From Gemmatimonadaceae bacterium (GTDB lineage: Bacteria; Gemmatimonadota; Gemmatimonadetes; Gemmatimonadales; Gemmatimonadaceae), in assembly GCA_035533015.1 (NCBI GenBank), contig DATLUQ010000001.1, positions 1 through 42,875 of the forward strand: DNA of 42,875 nt, read 5' to 3'. Below the pieces are notes generated by a model. The model was not told the origin of the DNA, did no database searches, and worked only from the letters and a program-made list of their open reading frames with translations. How positions within the stretch are numbered: the stretch's first letter is position 1; the number at the start of each line of letters is the position of its first letter. The translations under genes and the position numbers were made by a program. This document shows positions 17,827 through 26,687 of the stretch, piece by piece.

Positions 17827-18447
17827 TTGATCCACTCGCGAAATCTTCGTACATCCTTCGCCCTGCTGCTGGTCGCGCTCCTCGCGGCCTGCGGCGGACC
17901 GGCGCGCAACTCACAGGATCTGCACGGCGCCAGACTCCCCCATGCCATTGCGCGTCCGGACTTCCAACTCACCGATACCGACGGGCGTCCGTTCAATTTT
18001 GCGAAGGACACGAAGGGCACGCTGACGCTCCTCGCCTTCGGGTACACGCACTGCCCGGATGTCTGTCCCGTGCAAATGGCCAACATCGCCGCCGCCATGC
18101 GGCGCCTGTCGCGCACCGAGCAGCAGCGCATCCGCGTGGTGTTCGTGACCACCGACCCCCCGCGCGATTCCGCGCAACGCCTGCGTACCTGGCTCGACAG
18201 CTTCAATCCCGCCTTCGTCGGGCTCCGCGGCACGGAGGCGCAGATCGAGACCGCCGAGCACGCGGTGGGTGTCGCCATCGCCACCCGTGAGGCGAGCGCG
18301 CCCGGCGACACCAACTACACGGTGGGACACGCCGCGCAGGTCTACGCCTTCACGCCCGACGACAGCGCGCATCGCGCGTATCCCTTTGGCACCTTGCAGC
18401 AGGATTGGGCGCACGACCTGCCCGAACTGCTCCGCGGTGCTCACTGA
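17827..18447 (+). CDS. SCO1/SenC-family copper chaperone lipoprotein
   Basis: A 206-residue thioredoxin-fold protein that delivers copper to the CuA site of cytochrome c oxidase or keeps its cysteines reduced. The copper ligands are in place: HCPDVCP with C76 and C80, and H168 in YTVGHAAQVY. It is predicted to be a lipoprotein (LLAAC, C22) facing the outside of the inner membrane. The TTG start is supported by GGGAG about 8 bases upstream and by the signal sequence it opens. It is followed after 27 bases by a CtaG-like gene, which makes a two-gene oxidase assembly unit. No oxidase subunit genes are in the window. Confidence 0.93.
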   Translation: MIHSRNLRTSFALLLVALLAACGGPARNSQDLHGARLPHAIARPDFQLTDTDGRPFNFAKDTKGTLTLLAFGYTHCPDVCPVQMANIAAAMRRLSRTEQQRIRVVFVTTDPPRDSAQRLRTWLDSFNPAFVGLRGTEAQIETAEHAVGVAIATREASAPGDTNYTVGHAAQVYAFTPDDSAHRAYPFGTLQQDWAHDLPELLRGAH

Positions 18448-18474
18448 CCCTCTCTCCCGCGCGGGCCGTCTGAC

Positions 18475-19284
18475 ATGGTGACCAAGGTGCAATGGTGGTG
18501 TTCGGCCCAGGGCCTGCGTTGGAGCTGGAAGTGGCGCCCGTATCCGGGCATCTGGCTCGTCGTCCTTGCCATCGCATCCGGCTACTGGTCGCTCACGCGC
18601 CGTTCGCCAGACACGGCCGCGGCGCGGCGCCGCCGGTGGTTCGGGTGGGCCGGCGTGCTCATCGTCTGGCTGGCGCTCGATTGGCCGCTGGGCCCGTTGG
18701 CCGCGGGCTACCTGGCCAGCGCGCACGCCGTGCAATTCCTGGGGCTCACGATGATCGCCAGCCCGCTCCTCCTGCTCGGGCTCGAGCCGGCGTTGGCGGC
18801 AAGGCCGGAGCCGCGCGGCCCGTGGTGGCGCGTGCTCCGGTACGTCACGTCGCCGCTGGTGGCGGCGGTCGTGTTCAACGTCATCGCGGCCACCACGCAC
18901 GTGCCGGGCGTCGTGGACGGGCTCATGGTGTCGCAGCTGGGCGCGTTCGTGTTCGATCTCGCGTGGCTGCTCGCCGGGATCGTGTTCTGGTGGCCGGTGG
19001 TCATGAGCGTGCCGCGGCGAGAGTTCCCGGCGCTGTTCAAGTTGGTCTACATCTTTCTCGGCACGCTCATCCACTCGGGCATCGCGATCGTGATGCTGCT
19101 TGCCCAATTCCCCATCTATGGCGTCTATCAGTTGGCGCCGCCCATGCACGGGGTGCCGCCGATGATGGATCTGCAGATCGCGGGCGCCATAATGGAATTG
19201 GGCGGCACGGCGATCGCGTTCAGCGTGATGACGGGGCTGTTCTTCACGTGGGTCAACCGCTCCGCGGCCGCCGACGAAGGCTAG
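18475..19284 (+). CDS. CtaG-type cytochrome c oxidase assembly membrane protein
   Basis: A 269-residue polytopic membrane protein of the caa3 CtaG family, which takes part in assembly of copper-containing cytochrome oxidase. About six or seven hydrophobic segments cover the whole length. Typical elements are the early LALDWPLGPLAAGYLASAHAVQF with AH, the HSGIAIVMLL segment, and MDLQIAGAIMELGG near the end. It lies directly behind the SCO-type gene and is probably co-transcribed. It should not be confused with the unrelated Cox11-type CtaG. It converges on the aspartic protease gene, with 21 bases between stops. Confidence 0.9.
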   Translation: MVTKVQWWCSAQGLRWSWKWRPYPGIWLVVLAIASGYWSLTRRSPDTAAARRRRWFGWAGVLIVWLALDWPLGPLAAGYLASAHAVQFLGLTMIASPLLLLGLEPALAARPEPRGPWWRVLRYVTSPLVAAVVFNVIAATTHVPGVVDGLMVSQLGAFVFDLAWLLAGIVFWWPVVMSVPRREFPALFKLVYIFLGTLIHSGIAIVMLLAQFPIYGVYQLAPPMHGVPPMMDLQIAGAIMELGGTAIAFSVMTGLFFTWVNRSAAADEG

Positions 19285-19305
19285 CGCAGGTATCCGCCGT
19301 TCGAG

Positions 19306-20328
19306 TCAGCGTCCTGGCAACGCGGGGCCGCACGCCCGCTCGCAGCTGAACCAGGCCTCTGCATCCGGGTAGTCCAGAGTCATCGCCAGCCCCGCAAGCG
19401 CGTTTCCGCCGAGGGAGCCGTCGACTCGCGCGTCGGTCATCGCCGACATGAAGGTGTGAAAGTTGGCGTCGCTCCGCTCGGTGAACCAGACGGGGCCCAC
19501 GGCGATGCCGGCAATCTCGAGGTGCGGCACGCGGATCATGCGGCTGTGCGTCACCACCTGCGCGCTGTCGATCACGGGCCAATCAGGGTGAGCAGCGTGC
19601 CATCGTTCGAAGACGGTGTGCGCGATCATGCTCGCGGCCCGGAACGCGGGCCCTCCATCGTGAACCGCGGCGAGCGCCGCCGGCGAGAGGAACGTCTCGG
19701 CACCGGTGTCGAGCAGCAGCGAGAGCGCGGCGCCGTCCACCCGCACCACGACCCGCGGGAAATTGAGATCGCGCCTCCCGAGCGCCAAGTGAAACCCGAG
19801 CGGCGTGGAATGGCCGGTGGCGGGGTGCCATCCGTTGGGACGGAGGGTCAGCGTGTGCGCGGGGTAGTCCCACGTCCACACGTGACCGGCAAACCACGCC
19901 TGCCCGACGATGCCGTCTCCCTGTGCCGGCCATCCCGGTATCTCGGAGACGTTCGTGACGACCGCCATCGGGACGGTGCCGGGAAACGGGGGCGCCGGCT
20001 CGCCCGCAGCCAGCGCGGGCGGATCTGCGATCCGCGCGCCCGGACCGAATTCGGCGGCCGCAGCGGAGTCGGGCGGACGTCGCACGCTGAGTCCGGCGCG
20101 GCGGGCGGCGTCCGCGGAAATGAGCATGCCGCCGCCCGTGTCCGTGTACAGCTCGAGCGCGGCGCCGTTCCGGGCGCGGACGATGACGTAGACGCGGTCG
20201 GCGTCGAAGCGCGTGCGAAGCACGCGGGACGGTTGCGCGATGCCAATCGGCCCCGGCGTCGGCGGTGCGAGAGACGGCGTCGTGACCGCGGCGAGCATGA
20301 CGGACAGTAGATGGGCAATCGGGCGCAT
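19306..20328 (-). CDS. Exported two-lobed retropepsin-like aspartic protease
   Basis: A 340-residue protein with a signal-like N-terminus. It has two DTG active-site motifs, YTDTGGGMLIS (D63) and LLDTGAETFLS (D207). Each is followed by the same second element, DGIVGQAWFAGHVWTWDYP and DGSLGGNALAGLAMTLDYP. The chain therefore looks like an internal duplication of a retropepsin-like lobe, which could form an intramolecular pseudo-dimer as in pepsin. Most bacterial relatives of this type have a single lobe and dimerise. It is the last gene of a minus-strand operon: its ATG lies 4 bases after the gamma-glutamyltransferase stop, which suggests translational coupling. The substrate is unknown. Confidence 0.8.
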   Translation of the reverse strand: MRPIAHLLSVMLAAVTTPSLAPPTPGPIGIAQPSRVLRTRFDADRVYVIVRARNGAALELYTDTGGGMLISADAARRAGLSVRRPPDSAAAAEFGPGARIADPPALAAGEPAPPFPGTVPMAVVTNVSEIPGWPAQGDGIVGQAWFAGHVWTWDYPAHTLTLRPNGWHPATGHSTPLGFHLALGRRDLNFPRVVVRVDGAALSLLLDTGAETFLSPAALAAVHDGGPAFRAASMIAHTVFERWHAAHPDWPVIDSAQVVTHSRMIRVPHLEIAGIAVGPVWFTERSDANFHTFMSAMTDARVDGSLGGNALAGLAMTLDYPDAEAWFSCERACGPALPGR

Positions 20329-20332
20329 GGGG

Positions 20333-22348
20333 CTACCAGGCGATGCCGTAGTCCTCCCCGTGATTGCTCGATCCGCCCCACATCGTGTGATGCGCGAAGT
20401 CGAACATGATGGCGTTGATCGGCCCCGACGTCCGCTGCGTCGGCTCCAGCCTATAGCCCATCCGCTCGAGCGCCTGGCGCGTGGAGTCGGGCAGCGACGT
20501 GGCGATCATCATCCGCCCCGGCTCGTTCTCATGCATCCCGAACGACGACCGCATCTGATAACTGTTGATGTTCGGCGCCTCGGTGGCCTGCTGCACCGTC
20601 ATCCCGAACTCCACCACGTTGAGGAAGAACTGGAGCAGATTCTGGTCCTGCGAGTCTCCGCCCTGAACCGCGAAGGCGAGATACGGCGTGCCGTCCTTGA
20701 GCGCGATCGTCGGGGTGAGCGTGACCCGCGGGCGCTGACCCGGCTGGATCACGTTGTACGGTCCGTCCTTGGCATACGTCACGAAGCTCTGCGCCCGCTG
20801 GCTCAACCCGATCCCCGTGTGACCCGCGATCACGGCTGGAACCCACCCGCCGCTCGGCGTCACGGATACGACCCACCCCTCCGCATCCGCCGCCTCGATC
20901 GACGTCGTGCCTGCGTAGAAGGCGTCGTCGAACGCCGAGTCCGCCGCCGTCGCGCGGTCGGGAAGAAACTCGGCGGCCCCCGACATGCGGCCAGGGCTCG
21001 TGTCCGGCTTCACCGGCGTCCGGTCCTGCTGTCCACTCCGCGGCTGCGCGGCCGTCGGCTCGAAGTCCAACGGGTTCCATTGCGCCAGCAGATCCTTGAA
21101 CGGATTCGTGCCGCCCTCGTACGGATACGGGTCGCCGGGCTTCACCGTGGAGTCGTTGTGCGTCCAGTCGATCTGCGCGAACCGCGACTTCGCGTACGCT
21201 TTGGACAGCAGTCCCTTCACCGGCTCCACGGGGGCGAAGTACGGATCGCCGTAATAGAAGTCGCGGTCGGCGTACGCGTAGTTCATCACCTGATAGAGCG
21301 TGTGAATGTACTTCGGCGAGTTGTAGCCCATCGCCTTCACGTCGGTGTTCTCCAGCATGTTCAGCGCCTGAAGCATGACTGGGCCTTGCTGCCAGATCGG
21401 AAGCTTGTAGACCTCGATTCCCTTGTAGTTCGTGTGCAGCGGCTCCTCGATGTGCACCTTCCAGTTGGCGAGGTCGGCCATCGTGAACAGGCCGCCCTCC
21501 TCGCGCATGCCGCGCACCAGTTCGCGGGCGATGTCGCCCCTATAGAACCTGTCGTATGCCGCATAGATCGCTTGCTTGCGCGTCTTGCCCTGTTTGAGCG
21601 CCTGCTGCTCCGCATCCACGAGCTTGCGCCACGTCGCCGCCAGGTCCTTCTGCACGAAGATCTCACCCGGCTCGGGCCCCGGGTGCGCGGTCCCGGGGTG
21701 CGTGAACATCACGTCGCTGGCGTACTTCCATTGCGCGATCGTGTCCTTGTACTGCTGGATCGTGTTGCAGATCTGCGCCTCGATGGCGTAGCCGTCGGCC
21801 ATCTGGATGGCCGGGGCCAGCACCTGCTTGAGCGACAGCTTGCCGTACTCGGCGAGCATCGTCAGCAGGCCGCCCACGGTGCCCGGGGTGACCGCCGCCA
21901 GCGGTCCGTACTCGGGCGGAAAGCGATAGCCCTTGCTGTGGTAGAACGCGGCCGTCGCTCCTGTCGGCGCCACGCCGAGCGCGTCCAGGCCTATCACTCT
22001 CTTGGTGTGAGGGTTGTAGATCAACGCCTGTGTTTCGCCGCCGCACGACAGCGTGTCCCACATCGTGCACCCCGCGGCGAGCATCGCCGCGGCGGCGTCC
22101 ACCGCGTTTCCGCCCTCGGCGAAGATGAGCGCGCCGGCCGTGGCCGAGAGCGGTTTGCCGGTGATCGCCAGCCAGTGCGTGGCATGGAGCGGCGGCTTTT
22201 CGGTCTGTGAATACCGCGGGTCCTCGGCCTGGCGCGGTTGTGCCGGGCGGGGACGGCCGCTGCGCGCCTGCGCCTGGACCGACAGGGGTACGAGGGCGAG
22301 CGCGGCGGCCAGCGCAAACGACGGGCAGCGTCGAAGAACGGAAGACAT
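20333..22348 (-). CDS. ggt: Gamma-glutamyltransferase (exported, Ntn hydrolase)
   Basis: A 671-residue exported enzyme that cleaves or transfers gamma-glutamyl groups, for example of glutathione or gamma-glutamyl peptides. The signal peptide ends at VQAQA. The large-subunit core is recognisable (GGNAVDAAAAML, DTLSCGGETQALIY, AAVTPGTVGGLLTMLAEYG). The processing site is AGTTSIEAADAEGWVVSVT, with T481 as the likely N-terminal nucleophile of the small subunit. An insertion of about 60 residues before it makes the large subunit longer than in E. coli. The segment usually rich in Asn/Asp after the GG motif reads LSQRAQSFV, so substrate preference may differ. The ATG at 22348 has GAGG at 7 bases and lies 8 bases after the stop of the propeller gene. 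Confidence 0.93.
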   Translation of the reverse strand: MSSVLRRCPSFALAAALALVPLSVQAQARSGRPRPAQPRQAEDPRYSQTEKPPLHATHWLAITGKPLSATAGALIFAEGGNAVDAAAAMLAAGCTMWDTLSCGGETQALIYNPHTKRVIGLDALGVAPTGATAAFYHSKGYRFPPEYGPLAAVTPGTVGGLLTMLAEYGKLSLKQVLAPAIQMADGYAIEAQICNTIQQYKDTIAQWKYASDVMFTHPGTAHPGPEPGEIFVQKDLAATWRKLVDAEQQALKQGKTRKQAIYAAYDRFYRGDIARELVRGMREEGGLFTMADLANWKVHIEEPLHTNYKGIEVYKLPIWQQGPVMLQALNMLENTDVKAMGYNSPKYIHTLYQVMNYAYADRDFYYGDPYFAPVEPVKGLLSKAYAKSRFAQIDWTHNDSTVKPGDPYPYEGGTNPFKDLLAQWNPLDFEPTAAQPRSGQQDRTPVKPDTSPGRMSGAAEFLPDRATAADSAFDDAFYAGTTSIEAADAEGWVVSVTPSGGWVPAVIAGHTGIGLSQRAQSFVTYAKDGPYNVIQPGQRPRVTLTPTIALKDGTPYLAFAVQGGDSQDQNLLQFFLNVVEFGMTVQQATEAPNINSYQMRSSFGMHENEPGRMMIATSLPDSTRQALERMGYRLEPTQRTSGPINAIMFDFAHHTMWGGSSNHGEDYGIAW

Positions 22349-22356
22349 CGGGCGCC

Positions 22357-25300
22357 TCACGGAATCGGTCTCGATTGGGCGGGCGGCACGATCACCATCG
22401 CCTTGCCGCCGAGCAGGGTGTTGAACCCGGCGACCTGGGCGCCGAGCAGGTTGTCGATGCGCGATTGAACGGCTGGCCACTGCGCTTCCAGGTCGGCGAG
22501 CCGCTGCTGAACGCCCGCCGTCACCGGCATGTACGAACCGTCGACGTTCCCGCCCAGGTACACCCACTGATCCACATAACCGTTGGGGAAGTTGATGATG
22601 TCCTGGCCGTTGGTGTGCTTGGTCTGTACGAGGTAGGTGCTGAGGGAGTCGAGCTGGCCGGCCAGTGCCTTGCCGACGGACGTTACGCTGTCGCTCTTCG
22701 GCAGATCCTTGGCGTGGGCCACGATGGCTCTGACTTGGTCGCGCACGTCGTCCAGCCGCTTGACGTCGTGGAAGATTCCATTCGCGCGCCGCTGGATGGC
22801 GGTGATCACCCGCTGTTCCTCGGCCACCTGGTCGGCGGTGAGGCTGACGCGCGGGTCCTGCTTCACCGTGAGCGCCGCGGTCATGGTCTTGCCACCGACG
22901 GTGAGGCGCACGGTGTACGGGCCCGGAGCCACGAGATGGCCGTTCGTGGAGCCGAAGAACGTCACGCCGTGCGGGGCGTCGAGCGGTGCCACCCGCAGGT
23001 CCCACACCGCGCGATGCATGCCCGGCGCGCCCGGAATGGCGCGTTCGCCCGGCTTCGGCTTGCTGTCGTAGGTGCGGAGGACAGTGTTGTTCGCGTCGAG
23101 AATATCGAGTTTGACCTTCGTGGAGTCGGTGCCCGCCGCGAGATCGTAATAGATGATCGCGCCGCTCGGGGGATTCGTGCCGACGTCGCCGCCCTGTCCT
23201 CCGAAGCCGCCGCCCCACTCGGTGAGGTACGCATCGCGAGGCGTGAACAGCTTGGAGTCGTTCGCCGGCACCCCGTCCGCACCCTGCTCCAGCGGACCGA
23301 CGTCGTCCAGGATCCAGAACGCCCGACCTTCGGTGGAGGCCACGAGATCGCCGTTACGGAGCTGGAGATCCGTGACCGGCACCGCGGGCAGGTTGGCCTG
23401 CAGGCTCTGCCAGTGCTGTCCATCGTCGAAGGAGACGTAGGCGCCGGTCTCGGTGCCCGCGTAGAGCAGCCCGCGGCGCACCTTGTCGGCGCGCACCACG
23501 CGTACCTGGTCGCCGTCGCGGATGCCGTTCACGAGCCTGGTCCATGAGCGGCCGTAGTCGGTGGTCTTGTAGATCTGCGGGGACCGGTCGCCCCACTTGT
23601 AGCCGTCATAGGTGATGTACGCTGTGCCCGCGTCCCACGGCGAGACTTCGATGGCGTTCACGAAGCCACTGCCCAGCCCCTTGGGGGTGACGTTGCTCCA
23701 GTGCGTGCCGCCGTCGCGCGTGAGTTGCACGAGGCCGTCGTCGGTGCCGATCCAGATCGTGTTGCTGTCGTGGGGCGAGGGAGCGATGTAGTAGATCGTG
23801 TTGTAGACTTCGCCGCCGGCGCCTTCGTTGGTGATCGGCGCGCCGCCCCAGCCCTGGTGGGCCTTCTCGTTACGGGTGAGATCAGGGCTGATCGCCGTCC
23901 ACGTCTGTCCCCTGTCGCTCGATCTGAACAGCACGTTGGCCCCGTCGTAGAGCACGTGCGCGTTCTCGGGCGACACGGCGAGGGGCGAACTCCAGTTGAA
24001 CCGATACCGAATCGAATCGGACGGCTCATTCAGGTTCATCTGCGGATAGGCCATCACGCTGCGCGACAGGCGCGTCTGCCGGTCGAACTCCTCGAGCATG
24101 CCCTGATAGCAGTCGCCGTAGACGTAGCGCGGGTCGTTCGGATCGAACACGATGTGCGCGCTCTCGCAGCCGGCCACCGGATACCAATCGGCGCTCGTAA
24201 TCCCGCCCGGTGCGGCGCTCGGGGTGGCGATCGATGTATTGTCCTGCTGGGCGCCATACACCCAGTAGGGATACTGGGCGTCGGTGTTCACGCGGTAGAT
24301 CTGGCCCGTGGGCTGGTTGTCTTCGCTGGACCACGACGCGCCGCCGTCGAGCGAGACGATCGCACCGCCGTCGTTGCCATTGATCATGTCGAGGTGGTTG
24401 CGCGGGTTGATCCACAGATCGTGGTTGTCCCCGTGCTTCGCGGGGAGCACCTGGAAGGTCTTCCCGCCGTCGATCGACTTCATGATCTGCGCGTTCATCA
24501 CGTAAACCGTGTTCTCATCCTGCGGGTCGGCCGTGACGCGGGTGTAGTACCAGGACCGCGAGCGGATGAGCCGCTCGGCGCTCAGGTGCTGCCACGTGTC
24601 GCCGTCGTCGTCGGAGCGGTAGAGTCCGCCGGTATCGGCGCTCGCTTCGATGATGGCGTACACCCGCTGCGGATTGGCCGGCGATACCGACACGCCGATG
24701 CGGCCCACGATTCCGGTGGGCAGCCCGTGCCCCGCGAGCCGGGTCCACGTCTCGCCCGCGTCGGTGCTCTTGTAGATGGCGCTGCCCGGACCTCCGCTCC
24801 GGATCTGCCACGGCAGCCGCTGGAAGTCCCAGATGGCCGCGAACAGGATGCGCGGGTTCGATGGATCGATCGTGAGGTCGATCGGGGAGACATCGTCGCT
24901 CGGATGCAGTACGAGCTTCCAGTGCCCCCCGCCATCGATGCTCTTGTAGACGCCGCGATCGGGTCCGTGCGTCCAGCGGTTGCCCTCGGCGGCGGCGTAC
25001 ACGACGTCGGCGTCCCGCGGATCGACCACGACTTGGGCGATCGACCTCGTGTTCTCGAGGCCCACCGACTTCCACGTCTTGCCGGCATCGGTCGACTTGT
25101 ACATCCCGTCGCCCCATGTCGACGACTGCCCGCGCGGCTCGCGCTCGCCGGTGCCCGCGTACACGACGTTGGGATCGGCAGCGGCCACGGCCAACGAACC
25201 GATCGACCCCACCCGCAGTTGGCCGTCCGACACGTTGCGCCACGTCACGCCGGCGTCCGCCGTCTTCCAGATTCCGCCGCCCGTGGCCCCCATGTAGAAC

Positions 25301-25515
25301 GTGAGCGGTTCGGATGGCACGCCCGCCACCGTGGTCACCCGCCCGCCGCGATACGGCCCGATACTGCGCCAGTGCAGGCCGCCGAACCGCGTGGAGTCGA
25401 ACGTCGTGGCGCCGGTAAGCCGGTCTGACGGCGTCTGGGCACGCGCCGCGGCCGGCGCGGCGAGGAGGAGAAGGCCCGCACCGAGGGCGCAGACCGAGGA
25501 GCGGAAAGAGAGCAT
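22357..25515 (-). CDS. Sec-exported VPS10/sortilin-like beta-propeller protein (paralogue 2)
   Basis: A 1052-residue protein with a classical signal peptide (LGAGLLLLAAPAAARAQ). Residues about 45-780 carry many BNR/sortilin blades (MYKSTDAGKTWKSVG, VYKSIDGGGHWKLV, IYKSTDAGETWTRL, LFRSSDRGQTWTAI). The C-terminal 250 residues form a beta domain (FLAPGPYTVRLTVGGKTM type) and a helical tail with paired cross-propeller features. It shares order and motifs with the Tat-exported protein at 14734 (for example the GPYRGGRV and GPFRGGRT blocks), so the two are paralogues. No catalytic residues are recognised. It is the first gene of an operon with gamma-glutamyltransferase and an aspartic protease, which points to a role around peptide substrates; this is inferred from context only. 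Confidence 0.88.
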   Translation of the reverse strand: MLSFRSSVCALGAGLLLLAAPAAARAQTPSDRLTGATTFDSTRFGGLHWRSIGPYRGGRVTTVAGVPSEPLTFYMGATGGGIWKTADAGVTWRNVSDGQLRVGSIGSLAVAAADPNVVYAGTGEREPRGQSSTWGDGMYKSTDAGKTWKSVGLENTRSIAQVVVDPRDADVVYAAAEGNRWTHGPDRGVYKSIDGGGHWKLVLHPSDDVSPIDLTIDPSNPRILFAAIWDFQRLPWQIRSGGPGSAIYKSTDAGETWTRLAGHGLPTGIVGRIGVSVSPANPQRVYAIIEASADTGGLYRSDDDGDTWQHLSAERLIRSRSWYYTRVTADPQDENTVYVMNAQIMKSIDGGKTFQVLPAKHGDNHDLWINPRNHLDMINGNDGGAIVSLDGGASWSSEDNQPTGQIYRVNTDAQYPYWVYGAQQDNTSIATPSAAPGGITSADWYPVAGCESAHIVFDPNDPRYVYGDCYQGMLEEFDRQTRLSRSVMAYPQMNLNEPSDSIRYRFNWSSPLAVSPENAHVLYDGANVLFRSSDRGQTWTAISPDLTRNEKAHQGWGGAPITNEGAGGEVYNTIYYIAPSPHDSNTIWIGTDDGLVQLTRDGGTHWSNVTPKGLGSGFVNAIEVSPWDAGTAYITYDGYKWGDRSPQIYKTTDYGRSWTRLVNGIRDGDQVRVVRADKVRRGLLYAGTETGAYVSFDDGQHWQSLQANLPAVPVTDLQLRNGDLVASTEGRAFWILDDVGPLEQGADGVPANDSKLFTPRDAYLTEWGGGFGGQGGDVGTNPPSGAIIYYDLAAGTDSTKVKLDILDANNTVLRTYDSKPKPGERAIPGAPGMHRAVWDLRVAPLDAPHGVTFFGSTNGHLVAPGPYTVRLTVGGKTMTAALTVKQDPRVSLTADQVAEEQRVITAIQRRANGIFHDVKRLDDVRDQVRAIVAHAKDLPKSDSVTSVGKALAGQLDSLSTYLVQTKHTNGQDIINFPNGYVDQWVYLGGNVDGSYMPVTAGVQQRLADLEAQWPAVQSRIDNLLGAQVAGFNTLLGGKAMVIVPPAQSRPIP

Positions 25516-25620
25516 TCGCAGATCCGGTGGTAAAGAAGCGGTTCGCGGTGGCGTTGGAGGGAGGCCCGCGGGGGCGTGCAGAACATATCACGCGGCGGCA
25601 CCCTGAGCGAGTCGCGCTGG

Positions 25621-25917
25621 CTACCAATCGCCGCGGTCGCACCCGCGGACGTACGCCGCGATCAATGAGAACGAGATGCCGCCGTAGCACACCAGCATGC
25701 TACTCCAGAAGGGAATCTGGGCCACGAGCGGATCGGTCATGTGGAACGACCACAGCATCAGAAACGCGCCGGCGCAACACCACCCGACGCACTCCCCGCA
25801 CACGCGGATGAATTCCCACCGGTACAGACGCTCGATCTCGCGTTGCGCGGCGAGGCGCTCGGCGGCGATCCGTTCGAGTTCGGCCTGGAGTGGGGGGCGG
25901 CGGGCGAGAGCGGGCAC
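25621..25917 (-). CDS. Small two-span membrane protein of unknown function
   Basis: A 98-residue protein that I do not recognise. Residues 1-38 form a charged amphipathic helix (QAELERIAAERLAAQREIERLY). Two hydrophobic spans follow (about 44-61 and 68-90), ending in a short Cys-containing tail (VRGCDRGDW). It is Cys-rich in the first span (CGECVGWCC). The only sensible start is the GTG at 25917, and it has no Shine-Dalgarno. It lies 79 bases downstream of the kinase-like gene on the same strand and may be transcribed with it. Confidence 0.6.
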   Translation of the reverse strand: MPALARRPPLQAELERIAAERLAAQREIERLYRWEFIRVCGECVGWCCAGAFLMLWSFHMTDPLVAQIPFWSSMLVCYGGISFSLIAAYVRGCDRGDW

Positions 25918-25996
25918 GGGTCGAGGGGCGGGGGGAGGACCGCGGCTGGATCCGTCGTACCCGGTGCGGGCGCGGGGGTTCCGTTGCGCCGCCGCG

Positions 25997-26620
25997 CTAC
26001 CCCGCGGGACCTGGCACGACGTCGTATACTATTTCCGTAAACATCGGCAGCCGCGCCGCCGAGATCACACGCACGAGGTCGGCCCGCTCGTGAAACTCCA
26101 TGTTGTCGCGGTTGATGACGACGGTGTTCGAATCCCGGGCCGCCAGCCTGCGGAACTCCGCGTCGATGAGCCGGAACCGATGCACCATCATCGCGACGCT
26201 CTCGTGGGGCCGGTTCCGCTGCTTGATGTGCTTCTCGATGGTATCGGTGCTCGACGTCAGGCAGATCACCCGGTCGGGCTTCCACCAGTCGCCGATCGCG
26301 AGCACGGCGCGCAGTGCCGCGTGCTCCCCGGGCAGGTACTCCGCGATGTGGGCCTCGAGCGTGATCCGCGCGCCTTCGAAGAAGATCACGCGGCCCGCCC
26401 GGTCGTGCTCCATTGCGTCTCGGTAGTTGGCGTCGTACAACCGCGCGAAGTACGCCGTCACCCCCACGGCGTTCCGGCCCGCCTCGATGTCGGCCAGCAG
26501 GCGCGGATCCCACACGCCCTTCTCACCCTCGCCGTACGCCCCGTTGTGATACAGATCGGCCAATTGGCGGACGAGGGTGCTCTTGCCGATTCCGGGGCCA
26601 CCCACGATTGCCACGCGCAT
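25997..26620 (-). CDS. P-loop kinase, deoxynucleoside kinase-like
   Basis: A 207-residue cytoplasmic ATP-binding protein. The Walker A motif is at the very start (GGPGIGKST, residues 7-15). The middle has IFFEGARIT, and the later segment SSTDTIEKHIKQRNRPHE resembles the Arg-rich lid of deoxynucleoside kinases and of the AAA-type kinases related to NadR. No nucleotidyltransferase domain is fused. A nucleoside or deoxynucleoside kinase is the best guess, but the substrate cannot be read from the sequence. The ATG at 26620 opens directly into the P-loop strand, so the start is secure. It is divergent from the M61 peptidase gene with 67 bases between starts. Confidence 0.8.
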   Translation of the reverse strand: MRVAIVGGPGIGKSTLVRQLADLYHNGAYGEGEKGVWDPRLLADIEAGRNAVGVTAYFARLYDANYRDAMEHDRAGRVIFFEGARITLEAHIAEYLPGEHAALRAVLAIGDWWKPDRVICLTSSTDTIEKHIKQRNRPHESVAMMVHRFRLIDAEFRRLAARDSNTVVINRDNMEFHERADLVRVISAARLPMFTEIVYDVVPGPAG

Positions 26621-26687
26621 GCTTGGTCTGTCCTCGATGGTTGGCGCATTCTAGCCCGCCGTCTTCGCTCTGGCAAAGGGGGAGCAG

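Noticed and set aside
20213-22210. 665-residue open frame antisense to gamma-glutamyltransferase
   Set aside because: Composition is Arg/His-rich without motifs; the opposite strand carries a complete GGT.
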